Assembly (NCBI RefSeq): GCF_019966575.1
Contig: NZ_JAINFK010000005.1
Location: 195,431 to 259,430 of the forward strand
Direction of reading: 5' to 3'
Source: Oricola cellulosilytica
Lineage (GTDB): Bacteria > Pseudomonadota > Alphaproteobacteria > Rhizobiales > Rhizobiaceae
DNA: 64,000 nucleotides
The translations under genes were made by a program, and so were the position numbers. Below are positions 43,351 through 53,848 of the stretch, in pieces (positions within the stretch are counted from its first letter, which is position 1; every line of letters begins with the position of its first letter). Under the pieces are notes generated by a model. The model was not told where the DNA came from and made no database searches. It saw nothing but the letters and a program-made list of their open reading frames with translations.

Positions 43351-46300
43351 CGATACTCGAAGATCGAGCGGAAGACCCCGGGAGCTATCACCGAGAGCGG
43401 ATTGACGGACACTTCCGGTTTCTTGGCGTCGCCCTCCAGCAGATAGGTGACGCCGATCAGCCCCCGATCCCGTCCGTTGCCGAGGAACAGGCCGAGCACC
43501 GGTATTTCGGCGAACAGGCTGTTGAGCCCGTAGGCAGGCAGGAACGTGCCGGTGATGCGCATCCGGTTGTCGGCGTCGAACACGGTTCCCTGAAATGTCG
43601 AGCCGACGACCGGCCCGCGAACCACCCCGTCGGCGACCTGCAGCGAAGAAGGTCCGATCGACACGCGAGCCGACGCAAGGTCGAACTTTACCTCGCTGGT
43701 ATCGATATTCCGGTTCACGGCCTCGCTGAGGCTGCGTGAATTGTTCGCCCGCGTTGAGACGATCGAGTTCAGGCGGGGTTCGTTGAAGATCCGGAAGTCC
43801 CGCATCGTCATCGCGCCGGCAAGCCCGGACTCGCCCTGCCCCCCGAGCGAAATCTCGAGCACGCCGCCGCGCACCTGGCCGTAAACGTCCAGAAAACGTA
43901 AAACTTCGCCCGCATCGAGCGCTTCGCCGCGAACCGTCCTGCCGGAGCCTGCTCCTTCAAGTGCCAGGGAGACGGGAAACCCGCTTGCCGAGAGACCGGA
44001 GACGGACAGTGCGACAAGATTGCGGCCGTCGTGGCGCATGGCCAGCTTCAGGTTCCGCATGGTTTCGCCGCCGAAGCCTGTCACGGCCGCCACCGATGCC
44101 GTGAGATCGACCGGCGTCCCGCCATCCTGCCCGGAGGGCTGCGAGATCAGTTCGCGGACATGGCGCAGAAGAGCGCGCGCATCGAAAGACGCGCCCCGCA
44201 CGTCGATGCTGAACCCCCTTCCCTTGCGCTCGATCGAGATCGAGACGTCGTCGGCCTCGTTGAGGCGCACCTTGCCGAATCGGGCCAGTTGCAGACCGGC
44301 CGGTGAAATCCGGACATCTCCGTCGGCCGAGAAGGTGTCCCCGTCCAGACTGAAATTTTCGAGGTGCGTATCGTTCCCGTTGCGAACAAGGTCGAATGTC
44401 GCCTTGGCGCCTATCCCGCTGCCCTTCATCCAGCCGATCCAGGGAAGCGAGAGCTGCGCTGAGGTCAGATCGGCCGAAATGGCCATGGCCGGGGAACCTT
44501 CCACCGAAGCGACCGCAACTGGCGTCGCGCCGCGCACAAGGGCCTCCAGGCCGGGCGCGATCCGCTTGCGCGCGGCGTCGTCGAGATCGAGCACGATGTC
44601 GCGGCGCAGCTCGTACTTTCCCTTTTCAAAGGGCTGGATCATGGCGATGTCCGCCGGAACCCCGTCAATTAGCCCTGTGACATCTATGTCCGCGCGCTCA
44701 CGGTTGATCCTCACCGCTCCCGTCAGCTCGGACAGCATGCGCCCCTCGAAGGGGGTGGCAATCGACGCCTTGGAAACATCCAGGGAAACGTCCCACTGCG
44801 GCGGCGGCGCGGTCTCCTTCCGATTGAGCGCGAACTGCATGGTCAGCCGCGCGTCGACCTCGCCGGAAAGGTCCTCCGGCTGATAGGCGTGAAATTGCTG
44901 CGCGTTGATGGGTCTGTATGTGATGATCTCGCCGATCGCGTCCGCCGGCCCCGAAACGTTCATATCGAGGTCTGCCATCACCACACCCGAGGCGTCTGCC
45001 GGATGGATGACCAGCGTACCGCCATTGGCCTTGGCCTTGCGGCCGCTGGGCAGATACGCTGTTCCGACCGTGAGGGTGATTTCGGTTTGCCCGCCCTTGA
45101 ATACAACGCTCCCGTCGGCGTCTCTGACGGCGGGGATATCCCCGGCGACATCGAAACGGATACCGCTCACCTGCAACGACAATTCGCTGTCGCCGGTCAG
45201 TTCCTTGTCCGCACCGGGAAGACGGCGGCGAAGCGGTTCGGCGATCAGGAATTCGCCCTCGGTGACCCTTCCCCCCGCCAGATTGGCGAGAACCCACCGC
45301 CGCGCACCCCTTGCAACAGGCGCCGGCCAGAACTGTTTGACGCCTGCAACGGCGAAATCGCGGATCGAAAGCGCGAACACCGCCGTGGGAACTGCCGGCG
45401 CCAGATCGATTGTTCCGGCTCCCTCGACATAGCCTGCCGTGGAGTCGAGTTCGATCCGGTCGAATCGGACAGTCCCTTCGGCGGGCTTCCAACTGCCTTG
45501 TGTTCGTGCGGCGAACCGTATTGAGCGAACCGGCGAATCGCGCGGATCGCTGATCCCGCGATTGGTCAGCAGCTCGAATTCGTATCCCGGACCGTCGGGA
45601 GCGCGTTCGCGGCGCAAATCCCGGATCGCGCCCGAAAGGAGCACGGACGAACGACCGAGGGTTACGGGCGAGTCGCGGATTCCCAGCACCTGCCGTGACG
45701 GTTCCCACACTGCGTTGATCGTTCCGGCCACGGGAACCAGATCTCCGTCATCCAGCTTCAGCGACAGATCGTGGGGAGTGATCGAAAATGTAAGTTCGTC
45801 GGGGTCGTCCTCGGGACTTCGATACGCTTCGAGCGTCACATTGAGCGGTATGGGCGCATTGAGTTGGCCGGGCTGATGATCGGCCTCCACCGCCGACAAC
45901 ATGGTGCGCAGACGGCCAGCGGGCAGCGGGACGCCTTCCGCGGTCACCCGCAGCGAAATGGCGCCTGCCTCCGACTTTCGGACCGTCCCCGCCAAGGCAA
46001 CCGTCCGCTCGTTGGCAACGAATTCCGCCTCGAACTGTCGTTCGAATCGCGATCCCGTCAATTTGCCCGACGAAATCACCAGATCGCCAAAGCGCGGTGC
46101 GCCTGGCCGTCTGATCGTGAGATTCTCCAGCTTCAGATCGATGACGGCGCCGTTTAGGGACGTGCGGCTGAAGAGACGGCCTGCCGCGTGCAGCGCATTC
46201 GAAAGCTTCCGCTCGATCGACGCGACCGCAGGCCATTCCATCGCTGACGCATCGGCGACCGACAATTCTCCGCCGGATAGGTTCAGGTAATCGAGCCGCG

Positions 46301-46733
46301 GCTTGCCCTCCAGCAGGCTGGAGAACTTGACCCCCACCGCCGACTTGTCGACGTGAAGCGATGGGGTGCCGGTTGACTTGTCGATCAGAGTGAGATTGTC
46401 GAGAGAAACCGCAATCCCGTCAAAGCCGTTCAGCACGACCCGCGTCGCGCCGACCCGGGCTTCGAGATTGGGCGGCAGCACCCGCTCCAGCGCCTCGATG
46501 GCCTCGCGCTCGACGACTGCAGCGGGAATGCCCAAAAAAAACAGCGCGCCAAGCATCACCGGCAAAACAACAAGAAAGGCCATCCAGCCGCGGATCCGTC
46601 TGCCTCTTCGTCGCTTCGGTCGTGAGAACAGTGGGCTGTGAACCGGGGGAGCGTCTTGCACCAGATTGGACGGGAGCGTTCGAAGCGTGCCTTTACGCGG
46701 CGGGCCGATTTTCTCCTGTGGCACGTCGTTCAT
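43347..46733 (-). CDS. Large AsmA/YhdP-like envelope protein (DUF3971-type)
   Basis: A 1128-residue protein with one N-terminal transmembrane helix (about residues 50-72, [19 protein letters not shown]) and a long, beta-rich periplasmic part without cysteines of note. It ends with an AsmA_2-type region containing [19 protein letters not shown] and ALLRHVREL. YhdP and TamB relatives form bridges for phospholipid transport to the outer membrane. The start at 46733 ([10 protein letters not shown]) is preferred to 46859. It shares a CTAG stop with tyrS. Function is inferred from family shape only. Confidence 0.82.
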   Translation of the reverse strand: MNDVPQEKIGPPRKGTLRTLPSNLVQDAPPVHSPLFSRPKRRRGRRIRGWMAFLVVLPVMLGALFFLGIPAAVVEREAIEALERVLPPNLEARVGATRVVLNGFDGIAVSLDNLTLIDKSTGTPSLHVDKSAVGVKFSSLLEGKPRLDYLNLSGGELSVADASAMEWPAVASIERKLSNALHAAGRLFSRTSLNGAVIDLKLENLTIRRPGAPRFGDLVISSGKLTGSRFERQFEAEFVANERTVALAGTVRKSEAGAISLRVTAEGVPLPAGRLRTMLSAVEADHQPGQLNAPIPLNVTLEAYRSPEDDPDELTFSITPHDLSLKLDDGDLVPVAGTINAVWEPSRQVLGIRDSPVTLGRSSVLLSGAIRDLRRERAPDGPGYEFELLTNRGISDPRDSPVRSIRFAARTQGSWKPAEGTVRFDRIELDSTAGYVEGAGTIDLAPAVPTAVFALSIRDFAVAGVKQFWPAPVARGARRWVLANLAGGRVTEGEFLIAEPLRRRLPGADKELTGDSELSLQVSGIRFDVAGDIPAVRDADGSVVFKGGQTEITLTVGTAYLPSGRKAKANGGTLVIHPADASGVVMADLDMNVSGPADAIGEIITYRPINAQQFHAYQPEDLSGEVDARLTMQFALNRKETAPPPQWDVSLDVSKASIATPFEGRMLSELTGAVRINRERADIDVTGLIDGVPADIAMIQPFEKGKYELRRDIVLDLDDAARKRIAPGLEALVRGATPVAVASVEGSPAMAISADLTSAQLSLPWIGWMKGSGIGAKATFDLVRNGNDTHLENFSLDGDTFSADGDVRISPAGLQLARFGKVRLNEADDVSISIERKGRGFSIDVRGASFDARALLRHVRELISQPSGQDGGTPVDLTASVAAVTGFGGETMRNLKLAMRHDGRNLVALSVSGLSASGFPVSLALEGAGSGRTVRGEALDAGEVLRFLDVYGQVRGGVLEISLGGQGESGLAGAMTMRDFRIFNEPRLNSIVSTRANNSRSLSEAVNRNIDTSEVKFDLASARVSIGPSSLQVADGVVRGPVVGSTFQGTVFDADNRMRITGTFLPAYGLNSLFAEIPVLGLFLGNGRDRGLIGVTYLLEGDAKKPEVSVNPLSVIAPGVFRSIFEYR

Positions 46734-46871
46734 GACCTGATTAATGAACCCCGTCGCAGGCACTCTGACATCATGGGTTAAACGAACCGTTGATCCGCAT
46801 GGACTCGATAGTGTTGCACCATTTATCGCTGCCTGTATGCAACGACGCGCGGAATGCAAAGGAAAAGACGC

Positions 46872-47342
46872 ATGACGAAATTGACCGAGGGATCGATAGC
46901 GCCCGATTTTTCGCTTCCAGCCGATGGCGGCGCCACGGTGTCTCTTTCAGAGCTGCGCGGCAGAATTGTGGTCCTTTATTTCTATCCCAAAGACGACACC
47001 AGCGGCTGCACTACCGAGGCGATTGCCTTCACTAGGCTGATTCCCGAATTCGAAAAGCGAGGCGCAACGGTTATCGGCATGTCGCCCGATACGGCCGCCA
47101 GGCACGACAGGTTCAAGGCCAGGCACGATCTCGCCGTGACCCTCGTTGCGGATGAGGAGACCTCCACGCTCGAAGCTTATGGCGTATGGCGAGAAAAAAG
47201 CATGTACGGAAGGAAATATATGGGCGTCGAACGCTCTACCTTCCTGATAGGCCGCGACGGTGCGATTTCGAGGATTTGGCGCAAGGTCAAGGTTCCGAAC
47301 CATGCCGAAGAGGTTCTGGAGGCGGTGAAAGCGCTCGCGTGA
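46872..47342 (+). CDS. bcp: Thiol peroxidase, BCP family peroxiredoxin (1-Cys)
   Basis: A 156-residue peroxiredoxin that reduces hydrogen and organic peroxides. The peroxidatic Cys lies in YPKDDTSGCTTEAIAF near residue 45. The resolving Cys found five residues later in E. coli BCP is replaced and no other Cys exists, so this is a 1-Cys form that needs an external thiol. A GGAAAAGACGC ribosome site precedes the ATG at 46872. Its TGA stop overlaps the GTG start of the ferritin-like gene. Confidence 0.92.
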   Translation: MTKLTEGSIAPDFSLPADGGATVSLSELRGRIVVLYFYPKDDTSGCTTEAIAFTRLIPEFEKRGATVIGMSPDTAARHDRFKARHDLAVTLVADEETSTLEAYGVWREKSMYGRKYMGVERSTFLIGRDGAISRIWRKVKVPNHAEEVLEAVKALA

Positions 47343-48178
47343 CGGAGACTGAAACCATCGAACCGCTGCATTCCCTACGCACCGCGGCGGTCCGCGGGCT
47401 GGGGGAATCCGATCTCGACCGCAAATGCGCGATCACACGCATCGCGGCGGCCCGTTGGCGTGCTCGTGCACTATCGCTGCGCGCGCCCCTCGATTCGGAA
47501 CCGCCACTGCGGCCCGGTCGCCCCGAACGGCCCGAGCTTGTCCCTCCGCGCGCCCTGAAAAAACGGTCGCTCGGCAGTCTCGACGGACGTATCGCGCTCA
47601 TCCACGCGCTCGCTCACATCGAGCTCAACGCGATAGATCTGGCGCTCGACATCGTCGCGCGTTTCGCCGCGCTGCAGATCCCCCTGAGCTTTTTCGACAA
47701 CTGGATGCAGGTCGCCGACGACGAAGCCCGCCATTTCGGCTTGCTCCGAAACCGGCTCGGTGATCTCGGCGCAGAATATGGCGATCTGCCTGCCCATGAC
47801 GGGCTCTGGCAAGCGGCGACCGACACGCGCGGTGATCTTGTCGCGCGTCTCGCAATAGTCCCCCTCGTTCTCGAAGCGCGCGGACTCGACGTCACGCCAG
47901 GGCTTGCTCGTAGTCTGCGGGAAGCGGGCGATGAGAAAACCGCCGGCATTCTCGACATCATCTATCACGACGAGAAGACCCACGTCGCAGTGGGCGCAAA
48001 ATGGTTCCGCTTCTTCTGCGCGCGATCCGGCAAGCACGCCGCAGAAAATTTTCGTGCGCTCGTGCAAACGCATTTCCACGGCGAGGTAAAACCGCCGTTC
48101 AATGACCGCGCCCGCTCGGCGGCTGGGCTCACACCGCTGTTTTACCGCTCGCTCAGTTCGGCCTCGGTGTCGAGATGA
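47339..48178 (+). CDS. DUF455 ferritin-like protein
   Basis: A 279-residue protein with a likely di-iron ferritin-like four-helix bundle. Candidate ligands are Glu and His in ALAHIELNAIDLALD, in MQVADDEARHFGLL and in IIYHDEKTHVAVGA. Its GTG start overlaps the bcp stop (GTGA), so translation is coupled to the peroxiredoxin. The family is common in alphaproteobacteria and has no assigned reaction, though relatives include tRNA hydroxylase MiaE. The pairing with a peroxidase hints at oxygen or peroxide chemistry. Confidence 0.86.
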   Translation: MTETETIEPLHSLRTAAVRGLGESDLDRKCAITRIAAARWRARALSLRAPLDSEPPLRPGRPERPELVPPRALKKRSLGSLDGRIALIHALAHIELNAIDLALDIVARFAALQIPLSFFDNWMQVADDEARHFGLLRNRLGDLGAEYGDLPAHDGLWQAATDTRGDLVARLAIVPLVLEARGLDVTPGLARSLREAGDEKTAGILDIIYHDEKTHVAVGAKWFRFFCARSGKHAAENFRALVQTHFHGEVKPPFNDRARSAAGLTPLFYRSLSSASVSR

Positions 48179-48262
48179 ATAAAAACGCCAGCGCGAAAGG
48201 GCTTGTTAACCCTAATGAAGTGTACTTCGAACCGTCGTAAATCGTGACAATGGTGGCGAGTT

Positions 48263-49537
48263 TTGAGTAGCGCAGCGGTCTTTGGAAAGCGTACGGAACC
48301 ACACACGATCATTATCGCGCGAGGCGATACTCTCCGGCACTTCACGATCCGTCCATGGTTCGTAGCTCTGGCCGGCTCATTTGTTGCTGCGATTGCCGTC
48401 GGATATCTTGTCGCGACAGCGTACCTGGTCTTGCGCGACGATGTCCTGAGCGCTGCCGTGGCACGGCAGGCGCGCATGCAGTACGCCTATGAGGACCGGA
48501 TAGCTGCCCTGCGCTCTCAGGTCGATCGCGTCACCTCCTACCGGCTTCTTGACCAGCAGATCATGGAAACCAAGGTCGCCGAGTTGCTGACCCGGCAGAG
48601 CGTTCTCGCGCGCCGGAGCGGCCGCCTCGCGCCGCTGCTCGAAAAGGCCGGACTCAACGGAATCGCGCCCACGAGCGAGCGGTTCGATCCGGCTAAAGTT
48701 CCGGTCCCGCAGGTCCGCGGAAAGACTGACCGCGTCACGCGCGTGATGTTCCGGACGCCGGAATCCGTTGGCGCAACCGCCTTCAATGCGGGAGACGCTC
48801 CGACAGCCCTTCCGCAGATCGCTACGGCAACGCCGGTGGTGGCCTTGGCGAGACTCGGCACCTCGCTTTCCTATCTCGAGGCGGACCAGATGAACCAGAT
48901 CAGCACGCTTGCCGAGACTGCGCGCACCACGCGCCAGGAGATTGTCGACGCCGCGGTGAAGGCAGGGTTGGAAGTCGTAGACCCGGCCGCCGGCGAAACC
49001 GGAACGGGCGGCCCGTTTATCCCCGCAGGGGGCGCGAATTTCGAGGGTGCGTTCGATCAGGAGATGCAGACGCTCAACCGCGAGCTCGATGCTCTCGACC
49101 AGCTCCGCGACGTAATTCAGGCATTTCCCATTGCCAATCCCGCTCCTGGCCGACGCATCTCCAGTGGTTACGGGAATCGGCGCGATCCGCTCATCGGCCG
49201 CTCTGCTTTTCACGCCGGTATCGATCTGGCTGCTCCGAGAGGCACGCCGATCCTCGCCGCCGGTTCCGGAACTGTCAGGAAGGCGGGCCGCAGCGGCGGC
49301 TACGGCAACCTCGTTGAAATCGAGCATACCAACGGGCTTCGCAGCCGATACGCGCATCTGGATCGGATTGCGGTGAAGGTCGGCCAGATCCTGACCGTCG
49401 GCGAAAAGATTGGGGAAGCGGGAAGTACCGGCCGCTCGACTGGACCACACCTGCACTATGAGGTGCGGCAGGGTAAAACGGCGCTCAATCCGATGACTTA
49501 TATGAAGGCCGGAACCCGCCTGAAGCGCTACTTCTGA
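48263..49537 (+). CDS. M23-family peptidoglycan endopeptidase-like membrane protein
   Basis: A 424-residue envelope protein with a single N-terminal transmembrane helix (about residues 33-56, FVALAGSFVAAIAVGYLVA). A coiled-coil-prone middle follows, then a C-terminal LytM/M23 domain. Zinc-ligand motifs are AFHAGIDLAAP (His, Asp), SRYAHLDRIAV and GPHLHYEVRQG (HxH), all intact. It should cleave peptidoglycan cross-bridges or activate an amidase. The start is a TTG at 48263, the only codon giving the family N-terminus MSSAAVFGKRTEPHTIII; an ATG upstream is out of frame. Confidence 0.88.
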   Translation: MSSAAVFGKRTEPHTIIIARGDTLRHFTIRPWFVALAGSFVAAIAVGYLVATAYLVLRDDVLSAAVARQARMQYAYEDRIAALRSQVDRVTSYRLLDQQIMETKVAELLTRQSVLARRSGRLAPLLEKAGLNGIAPTSERFDPAKVPVPQVRGKTDRVTRVMFRTPESVGATAFNAGDAPTALPQIATATPVVALARLGTSLSYLEADQMNQISTLAETARTTRQEIVDAAVKAGLEVVDPAAGETGTGGPFIPAGGANFEGAFDQEMQTLNRELDALDQLRDVIQAFPIANPAPGRRISSGYGNRRDPLIGRSAFHAGIDLAAPRGTPILAAGSGTVRKAGRSGGYGNLVEIEHTNGLRSRYAHLDRIAVKVGQILTVGEKIGEAGSTGRSTGPHLHYEVRQGKTALNPMTYMKAGTRLKRYF

Positions 49538-49548
49538 TTTCCGTTCGA

Positions 49549-51324
49549 TCAGATCGGCTTGGCAGCGTCGAGAATGCGCATTTGCGGCGTCTGCTGTCCG
49601 TTCCAGTAGTTCAGCGACAATGTGCCGGCCACGTGTACCGGCGATCCGTTCCCCGCGATCAGGAATTGGCCTAGCTCCGAATCCGCCGCCCGAAAAGCGA
49701 TTGCCTCGATCAGCGATTCCTCCTGTCCCCGCAAGCGCAGCTTAAGATGCCCGTTGCCGACGACCGCGCTTGAAACCACCCGATGGCTCGGAAGCACGAA
49801 AACCGGCTCGGGACTGCCCGAACCGAACGGTCCGGCCTTTTCCATCTCCCCGATCAACGTGGCGGTCGCGCCACGTGCCGAGATCGCTCCGTCGATCGGT
49901 TGACTTTCGGTGTCGATCAGCTTGCCGACCTTTGCCGACGCCTTCTCCTCGAAGAAATCGCGCAATTCACCAAGACGTTCGGCGTCTACGGTCAGTCCGG
50001 CCGCCATGGCATGCCCACCGCCCTTGACGAGTATGCCAGCCTCAACCGCAGCCCGGACGATCCCGCCAAGATCGAAGCCCGGTATGGATCGCCCCGACCC
50101 GGTGCCTTTTCCCGATCCGTCGAGGGCAATCGCGAATGCCGGGCGGCGCGTGTGCTCCTTCAGGCGCGCTGCGATCAGGCCGACGATCCCCGGGTGCCAG
50201 TCGCGGCTGGACGTCACAATAATCGATGGTGGAGAATTCGACTGCAGGTCGCGGTCGGCTTCGGCCTTCGCCTCCTCCACCATACCGGCTTCTATCGCCT
50301 GACGTTCCTTGTTCAGCCTGTCGAGTTCAGCGGCGATTTCCCCCGCGCGGTCGCGATCGTCTTCGCTCAGCATGCGCGCACCCAGCGCCGCGTCGCCGAT
50401 ACGGCCGCCGGCATTGATCCGGGGCCCGATCAGAAATCCAAGATGAAACGGATTGATAGGCTCACCGATTGACGCCACGCGCGCAAGGGCCGCAAGTCCC
50501 GGGTTGTTAAGGTGTCTGGCGGCTATCAGACCCTTCGTGACGAAGGCCCGGTTAAGCCCCGTCAGCGGAACCACGTCGCAGACCGTTGCCAGCGCCACCA
50601 GATCGAGCATTGAAAGAAGGTCGGGAACATCCGACCCGCGCCCACGCAACAGCCGCGACACTTCGACAAGCGTCATGAACACCACACCCGCGGCGCAAAG
50701 ATTGCCAAGTCCGGACAGATCGTCGTCGCGGTTTGGATTGACGACCGCCACCACGTCCGGCAGTTCCCCGCCGACCTGATGGTGATCGAGTACGACGACA
50801 TCGCATCGCGCATCGTCCACTGCATCGAACACGGCCTTGCTGTTCGTGCCGCAATCGACCGTGACGATCAGGGAGGCCCTGTCCGCGAGTTGCCTGATCG
50901 CATCGGCGTTCGGCCCGTAGCCCTCGAAGATCCGGTCCGGAATGTAGATTTCTGCATCCAGGCCGAAGAACCGCAGATATCTTGCCAGCAGCGCGGATGA
51001 GGCCGCCCCATCGACATCGTAATCGCCGAAGATCGCCACGGATTCGCCATGCGTGATCGCATCGGCGATCCGCTGCGCAGCCGCTTCGAGCGCTGTCACG
51101 CTTCTCGGGTCCGGCATCAGCATTTTCATGGTCGGATCGAGATAGGATAGCGCCTGGTCTGCGCTGACGCCGCGCCCCGCCAGAACCCGCGAAAGCACGT
51201 CGGACAGGCCGTGCCGTTGAGCGATATCGACGGCGACCTGCGCCTGCGCGGCGGACATCCGGTCGATCCACCGCCGCTGTTTCGCCGAACGCTCGACGCC
51301 GAGGAATGCCTTTCCATTGGTCAT
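49549..51324 (-). CDS. recJ: Single-stranded-DNA exonuclease RecJ
   Basis: A 591-residue 5'-3' exonuclease for recombination and mismatch repair. The DHH-family motifs are intact: AIFGDYDVDGAASSALL near residue 98, IVTVDCGTNSK, VVVLDHHQVGGELPD, and the DHHA1 GGGHAMAAGLTVD. Length matches the family. It lies downstream of glpX on the same strand with a 39-base gap, the hom-glpX-recJ order common in Rhizobiales. It is convergent with the M23 gene, with 11 bases between stops. Confidence 0.95.
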   Translation of the reverse strand: MTNGKAFLGVERSAKQRRWIDRMSAAQAQVAVDIAQRHGLSDVLSRVLAGRGVSADQALSYLDPTMKMLMPDPRSVTALEAAAQRIADAITHGESVAIFGDYDVDGAASSALLARYLRFFGLDAEIYIPDRIFEGYGPNADAIRQLADRASLIVTVDCGTNSKAVFDAVDDARCDVVVLDHHQVGGELPDVVAVVNPNRDDDLSGLGNLCAAGVVFMTLVEVSRLLRGRGSDVPDLLSMLDLVALATVCDVVPLTGLNRAFVTKGLIAARHLNNPGLAALARVASIGEPINPFHLGFLIGPRINAGGRIGDAALGARMLSEDDRDRAGEIAAELDRLNKERQAIEAGMVEEAKAEADRDLQSNSPPSIIVTSSRDWHPGIVGLIAARLKEHTRRPAFAIALDGSGKGTGSGRSIPGFDLGGIVRAAVEAGILVKGGGHAMAAGLTVDAERLGELRDFFEEKASAKVGKLIDTESQPIDGAISARGATATLIGEMEKAGPFGSGSPEPVFVLPSHRVVSSAVVGNGHLKLRLRGQEESLIEAIAFRAADSELGQFLIAGNGSPVHVAGTLSLNYWNGQQTPQMRILDAAKPI

Positions 51325-51363
51325 CGCAGTGTGCCCGGATGATGCATCAAGGGCGGAGGGCCC

Positions 51364-52350
51364 CTAAAACTTTTCCATGTCCTGATGCCGCGCCTTGATC
51401 TCGCGCACCGTCTTGGAGGACGACCGCATGACGATGGTTTCCGTCTGGATGTAGTTCTTCGTGAACCGAACCCCCGAAAGCATGTTGCCGTCGGTCACGC
51501 CCGTCGCGGCGAAAAGCACTTCTCCGCTCGCCATCTCCAGGTGCGAGTAGGTCTTTTCCGGATGTTCCACGCCCATGCGTTCCGCGCGCGCCCGCTTCTC
51601 GTCGGTGTCCAGGATAAGCCGCCCCTGCATCTGCCCGCCGACGCAGCGAAGGGCGGAAGCGGCAAGAACGCCTTCCGGAGCGCCGCCGGTGCCCATATAG
51701 ATGTCGATGCCGGTCTCTTCCGGCGCGGTCGTGTCGATAACGCCCGCTACATCGCCGTCTCCGATAAGCCTGATGGCGGCCCCGGTGCTACGCACCGCCT
51801 CGATCAGCGCGCTGTGACGCGGGCGATCCAGGATGCAGGCCGTGATCTCGCTTACCGGCACATTCTTCGCCTTCGCCAATGCGTGGATGTTGTCTTCCGG
51901 CGCGGCGTCGATCGCCACCACCCCGTCCGGGTATCCGGGTCCGATTGCGATCTTGTTCATGTAGACGTCGGGAGCGTAGAGAAGGCTGCCCTTCGTCGCG
52001 AGGGCGACCACCGCAAGCGAGTTCGGCAGGTTCTTCGCGCAGATCGTCGTGCCTTCCAGCGGGTCGAGCGCGATATCGACCTCGGGTCCCTTTCCGGTGC
52101 CCACCTCCTCGCCGATATAGAGCATCGGCGCTTCGTCCCGCTCGCCTTCGCCGATCACCACGGTCCCGCGGATTGCCAGGCGGTTGAGTTCCGCACGCAT
52201 CGCGTCGACAGCGGCCTGATCGGCGGCCTTCTCGTCGCCCCGTCCTCGCAGCCGCGCCGCCGCGACGGCGGCCCGTTCTGTCACGCGCCCGAGTTCCATC
52301 GAAAGTTCACGCGTGAGGCCGGGCGTACCGGCCGGGGAAGACACGTTCAT
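51364..52350 (-). CDS. glpX: Fructose-1,6-bisphosphatase class II
   Basis: A 328-residue GlpX-type phosphatase of gluconeogenesis. The metal- and phosphate-binding segments are VVIGEGERDEAPMLYIGEEV near residue 60 and DIALDPLEGTTICAKN, then GGAPEGVLAASALRCVGG. An AAGGACATCCGC ribosome site precedes the start. It lies between hom and recJ. This would support sugar synthesis when the cell grows on non-sugar carbon. Confidence 0.94.
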   Translation of the reverse strand: MNVSSPAGTPGLTRELSMELGRVTERAAVAAARLRGRGDEKAADQAAVDAMRAELNRLAIRGTVVIGEGERDEAPMLYIGEEVGTGKGPEVDIALDPLEGTTICAKNLPNSLAVVALATKGSLLYAPDVYMNKIAIGPGYPDGVVAIDAAPEDNIHALAKAKNVPVSEITACILDRPRHSALIEAVRSTGAAIRLIGDGDVAGVIDTTAPEETGIDIYMGTGGAPEGVLAASALRCVGGQMQGRLILDTDEKRARAERMGVEHPEKTYSHLEMASGEVLFAATGVTDGNMLSGVRFTKNYIQTETIVMRSSSKTVREIKARHQDMEKF

Positions 52351-52488
52351 GCGGATGTCCTTAATGGGTTTGCTTCGGCTTTCGTTTAGCCGTTGCGCCC
52401 GCCGCGGCGCAACCGCCCGCTGCCCGCCTTGGCGGGCACGTACCCTATCTAATCGATTTTGTCCGGCCGCCTCCGGCCGAGGCGTTCA

Positions 52489-53805
52489 TCAGCCGGCGGG
52501 TTCGATGCGGATGACCTGCGGTTTCGAAACCAGGTGCCCGTCTTCCAGCACTGCCTCGATCGCCTTGCGCACATGCGATTCGGTGGTCTCGTGCGTCACC
52601 AGAATGACGGTCTTCGGCGCGTCGACCTCGCCATTGACCGTGCCATGCTGCACGATCGATTCCAGCGATATGTCGTTTTCCGCCATATGCGCGGCCAGTG
52701 TCGCGAACACACCGATCCGGTCGTGCACCGTCATGCGGATGAAATACCCGCCCGCGTGGCTTGTCATCTCCGCTCGTTCATACGGCCGCAATTCGGTCGC
52801 CGCGCGGCCGAAAACGGGAGCGACCTGGCGTCCCGGATGCGACTTGGCGATGTCCGCGATATCGCCGATCACGGCGGAAGCCGTCGCATCGCCCCCGGCG
52901 CCAGGTCCGGAGAGCAGCAGCGAGCCGACCGTGTCCGCCTCGATCGCGACCGCATTGGTCACCCGGTCGACCTGGCCGATCATCGAACCGAGCGGCACCA
53001 TGGTCGGATGCACCCGCTGTTCGATGCCGGTCGCGGTGCGTTGCGCGACGCCGAGGAGCTTGATGCGGTAGCCCAGTTCCCGCGCGGCGTGGATGTCGCC
53101 GAGCGAGATATTGCTGATGCCCTCTATGTAGATTTCTTCGCTCGCCACCTTCGTCCCGAACGCAAGGCTGGTGAGGATCGCCAGCTTGTGGGCCGTGTCC
53201 TGGCCTTCTATGTCGAATGTCGGGTCGGCCTCGGCATATCCGAGGCGCTGCGCTTCGGCGAGGCAGTCCTCGAAGGACAGCTCGTCGCTTTCCATGCGCG
53301 TGAGGATATAGTTCGCCGTGCCGTTGAGGATTCCGTACACGCGGCTCGGCGTGTTCGCCGCCATGGATTCCCGCATCGTCTTGATGACCGGAATGCCGCC
53401 GGCGACCGCCGCCTCGTAGTTCAGGATCAGCCCCTTGTCTTCGCTGGTTTCCGCCAGTTCCACGCCATGCCGGGCAAGAAGCGCCTTGTTGGCCGTGACC
53501 ACGTGGCGTCCCGCTTCGAGCGCCGCCCGGATGCCGTCAAGCGCCGGGCCGTCCTCGCCTCCGATCAGCTCGACGAAAACGTCGATTTCGCCGGAAACCG
53601 CCATCTCCGCGGGCGTGTCGAACCATTTGGCACCCGACAGATCCACGCCGCGATCCTTCGACCGGTCGCGCGCCGACACGCCGGAAACCACGATGCCCCG
53701 GCCGCATTGCGCTGTCAGGGTCGCGGCCTTGTCGGCAAGAATGCGTGCGACGGACGCGCCCACTGTGCCCAACCCAGCAATACCGATGCGCAGCGGCTCG
53801 CTCAT
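52489..53805 (-). CDS. hom: Homoserine dehydrogenase
   Basis: A 438-residue enzyme of threonine and methionine synthesis that reduces aspartate semialdehyde to homoserine. The NAD(P) motif is RIGIAGLGTVGASVARIL, followed by GGIPVIKTMRES and YGILNGTANYILTRM, then the catalytic GYAEADPTFDIEGQDTAHK. The last 80 residues are an ACT domain (RMTVHDRIGVFATLAAHMAE) that probably binds threonine. It has a GAAGGTGG ribosome site. The 138-base gap to glpX contains small GC-rich hairpins without a T-run, so termination there is uncertain. Confidence 0.95.
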   Translation of the reverse strand: MSEPLRIGIAGLGTVGASVARILADKAATLTAQCGRGIVVSGVSARDRSKDRGVDLSGAKWFDTPAEMAVSGEIDVFVELIGGEDGPALDGIRAALEAGRHVVTANKALLARHGVELAETSEDKGLILNYEAAVAGGIPVIKTMRESMAANTPSRVYGILNGTANYILTRMESDELSFEDCLAEAQRLGYAEADPTFDIEGQDTAHKLAILTSLAFGTKVASEEIYIEGISNISLGDIHAARELGYRIKLLGVAQRTATGIEQRVHPTMVPLGSMIGQVDRVTNAVAIEADTVGSLLLSGPGAGGDATASAVIGDIADIAKSHPGRQVAPVFGRAATELRPYERAEMTSHAGGYFIRMTVHDRIGVFATLAAHMAENDISLESIVQHGTVNGEVDAPKTVILVTHETTESHVRKAIEAVLEDGHLVSKPQVIRIEPAG

Positions 53806-53848
53806 AAAACCACCTTCTCAAACCCTGTGTTCCGATGAAGCGCCCGCG

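Noticed and set aside
52351..52488. Rho-independent terminator after hom.
   Set aside because: Small GC-rich hairpins are present, such as GCCCGC/GCGGGC, but no T-run follows on the coding strand.
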